Source: Cellulomonas hominis (GTDB taxonomy: Bacteria > Actinomycetota > Actinomycetes > Actinomycetales > Cellulomonadaceae). From it: a stretch of DNA of 34,251 nt. The position numbers were made by a program, and so were the translations under genes. The DNA is taken from contig NZ_SZYE01000020.1 in NCBI RefSeq assembly GCF_005239125.1, forward strand, positions 1 through 34,251. Direction: 5' to 3'. The notes beneath the pieces were generated by a model, which was not told where the DNA came from, did no database searches, and saw only the letters and a list, made by a program, of their open reading frames with translations. Numbering within the stretch: position 1 is the first letter of the stretch; each line of letters starts with the position of its first letter. Shown here one piece after another: positions 6,661-13,809 of the stretch.

Positions 6661-8571
6661 ATGCGCATCACCGCCGCCCCCGGCACCCGGACGATCCACG
6701 CCGACGCCTACCTGCTCGAGGTCCGCGCCGACCCGCCGCGCGCCGTGCTCGCCGACCCGGACGGCCGCATCTGGTCGCACCTCAGTCTGCTGGCGTCGGT
6801 CGACGTGGTGGGCGCCGCGGACGAGTCGTCCGACGTCGGCGCGCCCACCGTGCACGACGCGTCCGGCGCCCCGGTCGGCGCCGAGCCGGTGGACACCCCC
6901 GTCGCCGAGGTGCGGCTCGACTGCCGGAGCACCGCGTGGGCCCGCCGTCGCACGACGCTGCGCTGCCTGCCCGACCGGCTGGAGCTGGTCGTCGAGGTCG
7001 AGGGGTCGGGCGTCCTCACGGACGTCCGGCTGCTCGGCGGCCGGGCCGTGCTGCGGAACGGCGCGGGCGGGACGTTCCGGTCGTCGGCCGAGTACCGGTC
7101 GGTGTTCGTGCCGACGCCCACGGAGCCGGTGGACCTGGTCCGGCCGGCCGCGTCCGCCGCCACGCTCGGGATCGTCGGCGACGCGTCCCCCGGGCGGCTG
7201 CACGCGGTGTTCTCGCCGCCGCCGCTGTGCCTGGTCCTCGGCCGGGAGCCGGCGCCGTCGGCCCTCGACGTGCCCGCAGCCGGCGCCGGCGCCCCGGGCT
7301 GGCTGGCCCTCGGCCTCGTCGCCCCGGTCGCCGGGCTGCGGCTGACCGAGCTCCGCTACCTGCCCGTCGACGGCGGCTTCCTGCTGGAGCTCGACCACGA
7401 CGCGCACACCGCGGTGGACGGCACCTGGCGCAGCCCCGCGGTGGTGCTGCGGCCGGCCGCCGACCCCTGGGCGGCGCTCGCGGACCACCGCGCCGACCTG
7501 GTGGCCGCCGGGGCGCCGGCCGGCCCCGTCGCGCCGGTCGCCGGCTGGTGGGCCGAGCCGGTCTTCTGCGGCTGGGGCGCCCAGTGCGCCCGGGCGCCGC
7601 TGCCCGGCGAACCCGCGTCGCACCCGTTCTTCCTCCAGGACCTCGGCCCGGCGGTCGTACCCGCGGGGCTGCCGGTCGCCCCGGACCTGGCCCGCCAGGA
7701 CGTCTACGACGAGCTGCTCGCGCACCTCGCCGCGCACGACGTGCTGCCGGGCACGGTCGTGGTCGACGACAAGTGGCAGCGGGCCTACGGCACCGGGGAG
7801 GTCGACCCGGACCGCTGGCCGGACCTGCGCGGGTGGGTGGCCGCACGGCACGCCGCCGGGCAGCGGGTGCTGCTCTGGTGGAAGGCGTGGGACCCCGAGG
7901 GGCTGCCCGTCGAGGAGTGCCTGGTGGACGCCGGTGGCCGTCCCGTCGCGGTGGACCCGGCGAGCCCCGCGTACCGGGAGCGGGTCCGGCGCACGGTCGC
8001 CCACCTGCTCGGCCCGGACGGGGTCGACGCCGACGGGTTCAAGGTCGACTTCACGCAGCGGGCGCCGGCGGGCCACTCCGTGCGCCGGCACGGGGCGGAC
8101 GGCGGGGCCGCGGCCGACGCGCCGTGGGGCGTCGCCGCCCTGCACGCCCTGCTCGGGGACCTGTACCGCGCCGCCAAGGACGCCAAGCCGGACGCGCTCG
8201 TCGTGACCCACACCCCGCACCCGGCGTTCGCCGACGTCTGCGACATGGTGCGGCTCAACGACGTGCTGGAGCGGGACACCGCGGGCCGGGTGGTCCCGCT
8301 GGCCGACCAGATGCGGGTGCGCCGCTCGATCGCCCGGGCCGCGCTGCCCCGGCACCTCGTGGACACCGACCAGTGGCCGATGCTCGACCGGGCGCAGTGG
8401 CGGGACTACGTCGCGGCGCAGGCCGAGGGCGGGGTGCCGGCGCTCTACTACGCGGAGCGGGTCGACCGGTCGGGCGAACCGCTGACCGCGGACGACCTGG
8501 CGCTGGTCGCCGGGTCCTGGTCGGCGTACCGGGCGGGGCTGCGGGCCGCGTCCGGCACCTCGCGGACGTGA
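6661..8571 (+). CDS. Putative alpha-glycosidase of clan GH-D type, family unassigned
   Basis: A 636-aa protein I cannot place in a numbered family. Residues 1 to about 300 look like a beta-sandwich and the rest like a TIM barrel. Barrel strands resemble GH31/GH36: VVVDDKW (D369, D370), LLWWKAWDPEG, VDADGFKVDFT (D463, likely nucleophile) and VCDMVRLNDVLERD (possible acid/base Asp). A C-terminal stretch, TDQWPMLDRAQWRDYVAAQA, recalls other alpha-galactosidase-like barrels. There is no signal peptide. The start ATG has GAGGA just upstream and lies 66 bp after the GH1 gene, so it is probably the third gene of that operon. The activity could be on alpha-galactosyl side groups of mannans, but this is only inference from position. 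Confidence 0.6.
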   Translation: MRITAAPGTRTIHADAYLLEVRADPPRAVLADPDGRIWSHLSLLASVDVVGAADESSDVGAPTVHDASGAPVGAEPVDTPVAEVRLDCRSTAWARRRTTLRCLPDRLELVVEVEGSGVLTDVRLLGGRAVLRNGAGGTFRSSAEYRSVFVPTPTEPVDLVRPAASAATLGIVGDASPGRLHAVFSPPPLCLVLGREPAPSALDVPAAGAGAPGWLALGLVAPVAGLRLTELRYLPVDGGFLLELDHDAHTAVDGTWRSPAVVLRPAADPWAALADHRADLVAAGAPAGPVAPVAGWWAEPVFCGWGAQCARAPLPGEPASHPFFLQDLGPAVVPAGLPVAPDLARQDVYDELLAHLAAHDVLPGTVVVDDKWQRAYGTGEVDPDRWPDLRGWVAARHAAGQRVLLWWKAWDPEGLPVEECLVDAGGRPVAVDPASPAYRERVRRTVAHLLGPDGVDADGFKVDFTQRAPAGHSVRRHGADGGAAADAPWGVAALHALLGDLYRAAKDAKPDALVVTHTPHPAFADVCDMVRLNDVLERDTAGRVVPLADQMRVRRSIARAALPRHLVDTDQWPMLDRAQWRDYVAAQAEGGVPALYYAERVDRSGEPLTADDLALVAGSWSAYRAGLRAASGTSRT

Positions 8572-8595
8572 CCCGATCGCCGAGTGCGCAGCAGA

Positions 8596-8624
8596 TGCGG
8601 GGTTCGAGGCCTCGGAACCCCGCA
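8596..8624 (+). terminator. Hairpin after the GH-D-like gene
   Basis: TGCGGGGTTC (8596-8605) and GAACCCCGCA (8615-8624) form a perfect 10-bp stem whose loop is itself palindromic (GAGGCCTC). It starts 24 bp after the stop codon. There is no T run, so termination is probable rather than certain. A G-rich stretch (about 8643-8672, with four GGG runs) follows. Confidence 0.5.
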
Positions 8625-8748
8625 CCTGGTGCACGGTCGGCGGTGGGTGGGCGGTGGATGGGCGGTGGGCCGGTGAGCGGCGCGCGGGACAGTCCGGGCA
8701 TAGGGGGCGAAACCACCGCTGAGCAGCGCTTCTCTTCCGTCGCAGCGC

Positions 8749-8778
8749 TTGTCCCGCAAGATCTGGAATCGATACCAT
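8749..8778 (+). promoter_or_regulatory. Putative promoter of the MBL-LacI operon
   Basis: TTGTCC (8749-8754) and TACCAT (8773-8778) are 18 bp apart. Transcription would start at about 8785, directly at the ATG (8786), and no Shine-Dalgarno is present, so a leaderless message is likely. CAGCGCTT is repeated at 8724-8731 and 8743-8750, overlapping the -35 box. Confidence 0.55.
8764..8777. promoter_or_regulatory. LacI-type operator over the MBL promoter
   Basis: TGGAATCGATACCA pairs at 6 of 7 positions about a central CG and overlaps the -10 box. It is nearly identical to the site at 11887-11900 in front of the ROK operon. The LacI gene downstream in this operon is the obvious candidate to bind it, which would make it autoregulatory. 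Confidence 0.7.
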
Positions 8779-8785
8779 AGGCGTC

Positions 8786-10642
8786 ATGCCCGCCGCCGCC
8801 GTCGCCGAGGTCGCTCCCGGGGTGTTCCGCGTCGCCGACACCTGCCACGTCTACGTCGTCCGCGCCGCCGAGCCGGCCGCCGACGGCACCCGCACCGCCG
8901 TCGCGATCGACTTCGGGTCGGGGGTCGCGCTGGACCACCTGGACGAGATGGGCGTCGACCGGATCACCGACGTCCTCATGACCCACCACCACCGCGACCA
9001 GGGCCAGGGCCTGCCCCGCGCCGTCGCCGCCGGCATCGCGATCCACGTGCCCCCGGTCGAGCGGGACCTGTTCGACCAGGTCGACGAGATGTGGCGCACC
9101 CGCCGGGTCGTCAACGACTACAACCTGCGCGAGGACCGGTTCTCGCTGCTCGAGCCGGTGCCGGTCGCCGACGTCGTCCCGGAGTACCGGACCCGCGTCT
9201 ACGGCGGCGTCCCCGTGCAGGTCGTGCCGACCCCGGGACACACCACCGGCTCGGTCAGCTACGTGGTCGAGCGGGACGGCCGGCGCCTCGGGTTCACCGG
9301 CGACCTCGTGTACGCCCCGGGCAAGGTGTGGTCGCTCGCGGCCACCCAGTGGTCCTACACCGAGAACGAGGGACCGGCGATGACGGTCCTGTCCTGCTAC
9401 CTGCTGATGGACGAGCACCTCGACCTGCTGCTGCCGTCGCACGGGCAGCCGATGGACGACCCGCAGCACGCGCTCGGGCTGCTCGCCACCCGGATGCGGG
9501 GCTACGTGGACTCGCGGCGACCCCAGCCGTGGGACCTGCGGCTGCGCCTGACGGAGCCGTTCCAGCAGATCACCGAGCACTTCCTGCTCAACCTGTCGAG
9601 CAACGCCTGCTCCTACGTCCTCGTCTCGCGGGACGGCGCGGCGCTGCTGATGGACTACGGGTACGACATGACCACCGGCCTGCCCTCCGGCGGCGACCGC
9701 GCGTCCCGCCGTCCGTGGCTCGCGTCGCTGCCGGCGCTGCGCCGCGACCACGGCGTCACGACGGTCGAGGCGGTGCTCCCCACGCACTACCACGACGACC
9801 ACGTCGCCGGGATGAACCTGCTGCGCGAGGTCGAGGGCACCGAGGTGTGGGCGCCGTCGAACGTCGCGCCGATCCTCACCGACCCGATGCGGTTCGACCT
9901 GCCCTGCCAGTGGTACGACCCGATCCCCGTCGACCGCGTGCTGCCGGTCGGCGGGACGTTCCGCTGGCACGAGTACGAGATCACCGTGCACGAGCTGCCC
10001 GGACACACGCTGTACGCCGCCGCCTTCGAGGTGGAGGTGGACGGCGTGCGGGTCCTCGTCACGGGCGACCAGCAGGACGGGCTCGGCATCCCCGGCAACC
10101 GGCGCGAGATCCTCAACTACCAGTACCGGAACCTGTTCCGGATCACCGACTACCGGGACAGCGCGGCGCTCTACCGGCGGGTCGCGCCGGGCGTCATGGT
10201 CTCCGGGCACTGGGAGCCCCGGTGGGTCGACGACTCCTACCTCGCGATGCTGGAGGAGGAGGCCGAGGAGCTGGTGCAGATGCACCACGACCTGCTGCCG
10301 CTCGACGAGCTCGACCTGGGCAGCGACACGCACATGGCGCGGATCGCCCCCTACGTCTCCCGCGTGCCCGCCGACCGGCCCGCCCGGTTCACCGTCACGG
10401 TCCGGAACCCCACCCGCGAGGAGCGCAAGGCGACCGTCCGGCCGGTGCTGCCGCTAGGCTGGCGCGCGCACCCCGACGAGGCCGTCGTCGCGCTCCCGCC
10501 CGGCGGGCACGCGGAGATCGACCTGGACGTGGTGCCCACGGGTCCCGCGGCGGTCCGCCGGCGGCTGGCCGTCGACGTCAGCATCGGCGACCTGCGCCTC
10601 GGCCAGCACGCGGAGGCGCTGGTGGACGTCGTCGCGGACTGA
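8786..10642 (+). CDS. Tandem metallo-beta-lactamase-fold hydrolase
   Basis: A 618-aa cytoplasmic protein with two successive MBL-fold domains and a C-terminal Ig-like segment (about residues 530-618). Domain 1 has THHHRDQ (H67, H69, D71, Q72 instead of the usual last His), PTPGHTTGS, FTGDLVY and PSHGQP. Domain 2 has a canonical THYHDDH (H334, H336, D338, H339), ELPGHT, VTGDQQD and VSGHWEP. Both domains could bind metal, although site 2 of domain 1 is altered. MBL-fold enzymes hydrolyse esters, lactones, phosphodiesters and similar bonds; which applies here I cannot say. It shares a LacI-type operator with a ROK kinase/SIS isomerase/glycosidase operon, so a step in breaking down an unusual sugar derivative, such as a lactone, is a reasonable guess. 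Confidence 0.8.
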   Translation: MPAAAVAEVAPGVFRVADTCHVYVVRAAEPAADGTRTAVAIDFGSGVALDHLDEMGVDRITDVLMTHHHRDQGQGLPRAVAAGIAIHVPPVERDLFDQVDEMWRTRRVVNDYNLREDRFSLLEPVPVADVVPEYRTRVYGGVPVQVVPTPGHTTGSVSYVVERDGRRLGFTGDLVYAPGKVWSLAATQWSYTENEGPAMTVLSCYLLMDEHLDLLLPSHGQPMDDPQHALGLLATRMRGYVDSRRPQPWDLRLRLTEPFQQITEHFLLNLSSNACSYVLVSRDGAALLMDYGYDMTTGLPSGGDRASRRPWLASLPALRRDHGVTTVEAVLPTHYHDDHVAGMNLLREVEGTEVWAPSNVAPILTDPMRFDLPCQWYDPIPVDRVLPVGGTFRWHEYEITVHELPGHTLYAAAFEVEVDGVRVLVTGDQQDGLGIPGNRREILNYQYRNLFRITDYRDSAALYRRVAPGVMVSGHWEPRWVDDSYLAMLEEEAEELVQMHHDLLPLDELDLGSDTHMARIAPYVSRVPADRPARFTVTVRNPTREERKATVRPVLPLGWRAHPDEAVVALPPGGHAEIDLDVVPTGPAAVRRRLAVDVSIGDLRLGQHAEALVDVVAD

Positions 10643-10675
10643 GGCCGAAGGGCCCAGGGGATCGAGGAGCACTGC

Positions 10676-11728
10676 ATGGAGGCTGCCGCGCCGGGCACGC
10701 GCGGTGCGGTGACCGCCGCCGGGCGCCGCGCCACGATCAAGGACGTGGCCGAGGCCGCCGACGTCTCCCGGTCCACCGCCTCGCGCGCGCTCACCGGCCG
10801 CGGCTACGTCGCGCCCGCCGTGCGCGACCGGGTGCGCCGGGCCGCTCAGACGCTCGGGTACGTGCCGGACGCGATGGCGCGCAACCTCCGCCAGCAGGTC
10901 AGCCGCTCGATCGGCGTGCTCGTCTCCGACCTGCGCAACTCGTTCTACGCCGACCTCGCGAGCGGGGTGAGCGCCCAGTCCCGCAAGCGCGGCTACGCGA
11001 TGATGCTCGCCGACGACGCGGGCTCGGTCGAGGCCGAGCTCGAGGCCGCCGAGACGTTCGTCGCGTTGCGCGTCGCCGGCGTCATCCTCACCCCGCTGTC
11101 CGCCGAGGTCACGGAGTACCTGGGCCGGCACCGGATCCCGGTGATCGAGGTCGACCGGCAGTTCGCCGAGGGGGCCTGCGACGCGGTGGTCGTCGACAAC
11201 AAGGCCGCCGCGGAGCGGGTGACCACCGGCCTGCTGCAGCAGGGCCACCGCCGGGTCGCGCTGCTGATCGACGAGATGGACTGGACGACCGGCCGGGACC
11301 GCCTGGTCGGCTACCGGTCCGCGTTCCTCGCCGCCGGGCTCCCGCTCGACGACGCCCTCGTGGTGCGCGGCGGCTGGGACGTGGGCGCGGCGACCGCGGT
11401 GGCCCGCGACCTCCTCGGCGGGCCCGGGCGGCCCACCGCCGTGTTCGCGGCCAACAACGTGCTCGCCGAGGGCGTGTGGCGCGCCGCGCAGACGCTCGGC
11501 CTGCGGGTGCCCGAGGACCTCAGCCTGGTGTCGTTCGACGACGCCCCCTGGATGACCATGGTGACGCCCGGCGTGACGGCCGTGGCGCAGGACGCCGTCG
11601 CGCTCGGCGAGGCAGCCGTGGCGCAGATGTTCGAGCGGATCCAGAGCCCGGAGTCGCCCAAGCGGACCGTGATGCTCTCCGCCGCGGTCGCGGAGCGCGG
11701 CTCGACGGCGGCCCCCGCCGAGGCCTGA
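10676..11728 (+). CDS. LacI-family transcriptional regulator
   Basis: A 350-aa DNA-binding repressor. After a 17-residue leader comes the LacI helix-turn-helix ATIKDVAEAADVSRSTASRA (about residues 19-38), the hinge helix with the minor-groove Leu (DAMARNLRQ), and a periplasmic-binding-protein-like sensor domain from about residue 77 (IGVLVSDLRNSFYADL). The end pattern, VPEDLSLVSFDD, is typical. It follows the MBL gene by 33 bp with GAGGAG before the ATG. It is best matched to the operators at 8764, 11809 and 11887. Its ligand is presumably a sugar or sugar phosphate from the pathway of the neighbouring genes; nothing in the sequence identifies it. Confidence 0.93.
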   Translation: MEAAAPGTRGAVTAAGRRATIKDVAEAADVSRSTASRALTGRGYVAPAVRDRVRRAAQTLGYVPDAMARNLRQQVSRSIGVLVSDLRNSFYADLASGVSAQSRKRGYAMMLADDAGSVEAELEAAETFVALRVAGVILTPLSAEVTEYLGRHRIPVIEVDRQFAEGACDAVVVDNKAAAERVTTGLLQQGHRRVALLIDEMDWTTGRDRLVGYRSAFLAAGLPLDDALVVRGGWDVGAATAVARDLLGGPGRPTAVFAANNVLAEGVWRAAQTLGLRVPEDLSLVSFDDAPWMTMVTPGVTAVAQDAVALGEAAVAQMFERIQSPESPKRTVMLSAAVAERGSTAAPAEA

Positions 11729-11808
11729 CCCGCCCTTCGGACCTCCCTGCCCCGGGGATCCCGCTCGCCCACCCGACGCCACTTCCGGGGACCGGGCGCG
11801 CCCTGACC

Positions 11809-11822
11809 TGGACTCGATCCCA
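11809..11822. promoter_or_regulatory. Upstream auxiliary LacI-type operator
   Basis: TGGACTCGATCCCA differs from the promoter-proximal site at 11887-11900 by one base. The centres are 78 bp apart, a distance that would allow looping. A weaker third match, CGGGATCGTTTTCC, lies at 11828-11841. Confidence 0.55.
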
Positions 11823-11851
11823 CGTCCCGGGATCGTTTTCCCGCACCGCGC

Positions 11852-11881
11852 TTGACGCTCTCTCGCGCGCCCTCCTATGCT
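11852..11881 (+). promoter_or_regulatory. Promoter of the ROK-SIS-glycosidase operon
   Basis: TTGACG (11852-11857) and TATGCT (11876-11881) with an 18-bp spacer form the best sigma-70-type promoter in the window. Transcription would start near 11888, leaving a GC-rich leader of about 100 bases before the ATG at 11990. Confidence 0.75.
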
Positions 11882-11886
11882 CATTC

Positions 11887-11900
11887 TGGAATCGATCCCA
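11887..11900. promoter_or_regulatory. LacI-type operator at the ROK operon transcription start
   Basis: TGGAATCGATCCCA pairs at 6 of 7 positions about CG. It lies 5 bp after the -10 box, over the expected +1, the classic position for a repressor. Confidence 0.72.
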
Positions 11901-11989
11901 GAGGGTCGCCCGGCATCGTCGCCGGCGGCGCCCGGGGTCCCGCGCGCCGCCGCACCCGGCCGCGCGCCCGCCAGGGGTCTGGAGGACGC

Positions 11990-13084
11990 ATGACGACGGA
12001 CGGCTCGCTCGCGCCCGCGGGCAGGGGCGCGGCCACCGGCACGCCGGTCCTCGCGCTCGACATCGGCGGTACCAAGCTGGCCGTCGCCGTGGTCACGCCG
12101 GACGGCGCGGTGCACGGCCTCCGCGTCCGCCCCACGCGCCGCGACGAGGGCCCGCAGGCCGTGATCCGCCGGCTGTTCGACATGGGGCACGAGGCGGTCG
12201 CGGAGGCCGGACTCGGCCCGGTCGGCGCGGTCGGCATCGCCTGCGGCGGACCCCTGGACGCGCCCTCCGGGCTGCTGCAGTCCCCGCCGCACCTGCCCGG
12301 CTGGGACGACATCCCGATCGGCCCGCTCGCCACGGCCGAGTTCGGCGTCCCGTTCGCCCTGGAGAACGACGCCACCGCCGCGGCCGTCGCCGAGCACCGG
12401 TACGGCGCCGGGCGCGGCCTGGACAGCCTCGTCTACCTCACCGTGTCGACGGGCGTCGGCGGAGGCGTGGTCCTCGACGGCCGGCTGCACCGCGGCGCCG
12501 CCGGCAACGGCGGCGAGCTGGGGCACATCACGGTGCGCCGCGGCGGCCGGGCGTGCTCGTGCGGGCGGCGCGGCTGCATCGAGGCGTACGCCTCCGGCTC
12601 GTCGATCGCGGCGCGCGCGGCCGAGGCCCTCGCCGACCCGGCGCCGGGCCAGGCGCCGTCGTCGCTGGCCGGGCTGCCCGCCGTCACCGCCGCGGACGTC
12701 AGCGCCGCGGCCGCCGCGGGCGACCCGCTCGCCGCCCGGGTCTGGGACGAGACCGTCGACCTGCTGGGCAGCGCCGTGTCGGACCTCGTGAACGTCCTGG
12801 AGCCCGAGCTCGTCGTGCTCGGCGGCGGTGTCACCCGCTCGGGGGCGATGCTCCTCGACCCGGTGCGGGCCATCGTCGCCCGGGAGGCCATGCCGCCGGC
12901 GGCGCGCGCCGCGACCGTGCGGCTCGCCGCGCTCGGGGACGTGGTCTGCGTCGTCGGCGCCGGCGCGATCGCGCTCGACGTGCTGCCGGACGCCGCCGGG
13001 GTCGCGCCGCGGCCCGGTGACGCCACGCCCGCACCCACCCACCCGCCGCACGACCACGCGCCCACGGAGGCCGCTCGTGTCTGA
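11990..13084 (+). CDS. ROK-family sugar kinase
   Basis: A 364-aa ROK kinase, expected to transfer phosphate from ATP to a hexose or amino sugar. Visible features are the ATP-binding DIGGTK (D24), catalytic D127 in ENDATAAA, zinc ligands H179 (GELGH), and C189, C191 and C196 in CSCGRRGC followed by E198. There is no N-terminal helix-turn-helix, so it is an enzyme rather than a ROK repressor. The start ATG has GGAGGA 4 bp upstream. An in-frame TTG at 11852 is the promoter -35 box, not a start. It leads an operon with an SIS isomerase (8-bp overlap) and a glycosidase. Glucokinase is the default guess, but the context suggests a less common sugar. Confidence 0.88.
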   Translation: MTTDGSLAPAGRGAATGTPVLALDIGGTKLAVAVVTPDGAVHGLRVRPTRRDEGPQAVIRRLFDMGHEAVAEAGLGPVGAVGIACGGPLDAPSGLLQSPPHLPGWDDIPIGPLATAEFGVPFALENDATAAAVAEHRYGAGRGLDSLVYLTVSTGVGGGVVLDGRLHRGAAGNGGELGHITVRRGGRACSCGRRGCIEAYASGSSIAARAAEALADPAPGQAPSSLAGLPAVTAADVSAAAAAGDPLAARVWDETVDLLGSAVSDLVNVLEPELVVLGGGVTRSGAMLLDPVRAIVAREAMPPAARAATVRLAALGDVVCVVGAGAIALDVLPDAAGVAPRPGDATPAPTHPPHDHAPTEAARV

Positions 13085-13751
13085 CCCCACCGCCCCGATG
13101 CTCACGCCGGCCGCGCTCTCCGCGCCGGCTGCGACCGCCGCACCCGCCGCGCCGCCCCCCGCCGCCCCGCCCGGCGACTGGCTGCACGCCCACCTCGCCG
13201 CGCACGCCGACGTCGCCGGTGCGATGGTCGGCCTCGCCGAGCGCATCCGCGCGGCCGGCGAGCTCGTCCGCGACACGTTCGCCGGCGGCGGGACGCTCTA
13301 CACGTTCGGCAACGGCGGCAGCGCCGCGGACGCGCAGCACCTGACCGGCGAGCTCGTCGGCCACTACAAGCGCGACCGCCGCCCCCTGCCCGCCGTCACG
13401 CTCAGCACGGACCCGACGTCGATGACCTGCATCGCGAACGACTACGCCTACGAGGACGTGTTCGCCCGCCAGGTGGAGGCCCTCGCGCGGCGCGGCGACC
13501 TCGTCGTCGCGTTCACCACCAGCGGCCGGTCGCCGAACGTCGTCCGCGCGCTGGCGGCCGCGCGGGCCAACGGCGCCAGCACGCTGCTCCTGGCGGGCGG
13601 CGACGGCGGTCCCGCGCGGGAGCACGCCGACCACCTGCTGCTCGTCCCGTCGTCGGCGACGCCGCGCATCCAGGAGATGCACACCCTGGTGCTGCACGTG
13701 ATCAGCGAGATGGTGGACGCCTGGGCGGCCGGCGAGCCACCCGCCGCCTGA
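13077..13751 (+). CDS. SIS-domain sugar phosphate isomerase, GmhA-like
   Basis: A 224-aa protein with a Pro/Ala-rich leader (about 30 residues) followed by a single SIS domain. GNGGSAADAQH (G78 onward), E92 in GELVGHY and H202 in QEMHTLVLH match the pattern of D-sedoheptulose 7-phosphate isomerase, where a Glu and a His are catalytic. The phosphate-binding TTSGRSPNV is clear. The GTG start has GGAGG 6 bp upstream and overlaps the ROK stop by 8 bases. GmhA normally feeds heptose synthesis. Here it stands between a sugar kinase and a glycosidase under a LacI-type operator, so it may isomerise the phosphorylated sugar in a catabolic route (inference). Confidence 0.8.
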   Translation: MSDPTAPMLTPAALSAPAATAAPAAPPPAAPPGDWLHAHLAAHADVAGAMVGLAERIRAAGELVRDTFAGGGTLYTFGNGGSAADAQHLTGELVGHYKRDRRPLPAVTLSTDPTSMTCIANDYAYEDVFARQVEALARRGDLVVAFTTSGRSPNVVRALAAARANGASTLLLAGGDGGPAREHADHLLLVPSSATPRIQEMHTLVLHVISEMVDAWAAGEPPAA

Positions 13752-13758
13752 CGGCGAC

Positions 13759-13779
13759 GGCGGACGGCGGACGGCGGAC
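13759..13779. repeat. Three copies of a 7-base unit, GGCGGAC
   Basis: Three perfect tandem copies lie between the SIS stop and the next start. They are short and may be chance or slippage in a GC-rich gap. Confidence 0.5.
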
Positions 13780-13809
13780 GGAACGACCGTGACTGCGGAG
13801 GGTGGACCT

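Noticed and set aside
4411-8841. Very long antisense open frame (minus strand), and similar ones at 2318-5083, 8255-10333, 10454-13276 and 13702-15768
   Set aside because: They mirror strongly supported glycosidase, MBL, LacI, ROK and SIS genes. Their low-complexity Arg/Gly/Pro/Ala translations are the usual product of high third-position GC.
11852-11989. TTG at 11852 as the start of the ROK kinase
   Set aside because: It is the -35 box of a strong promoter. The translation up to 11989 is non-conserved, and ATG 11990 has a GGAGGA site.
13789-13809. GTG 13789 as the start of the (alpha/alpha)6 glycosidase
   Set aside because: No ribosome site precedes it, while GTG 13810 has GGAGGG 7 bp upstream.
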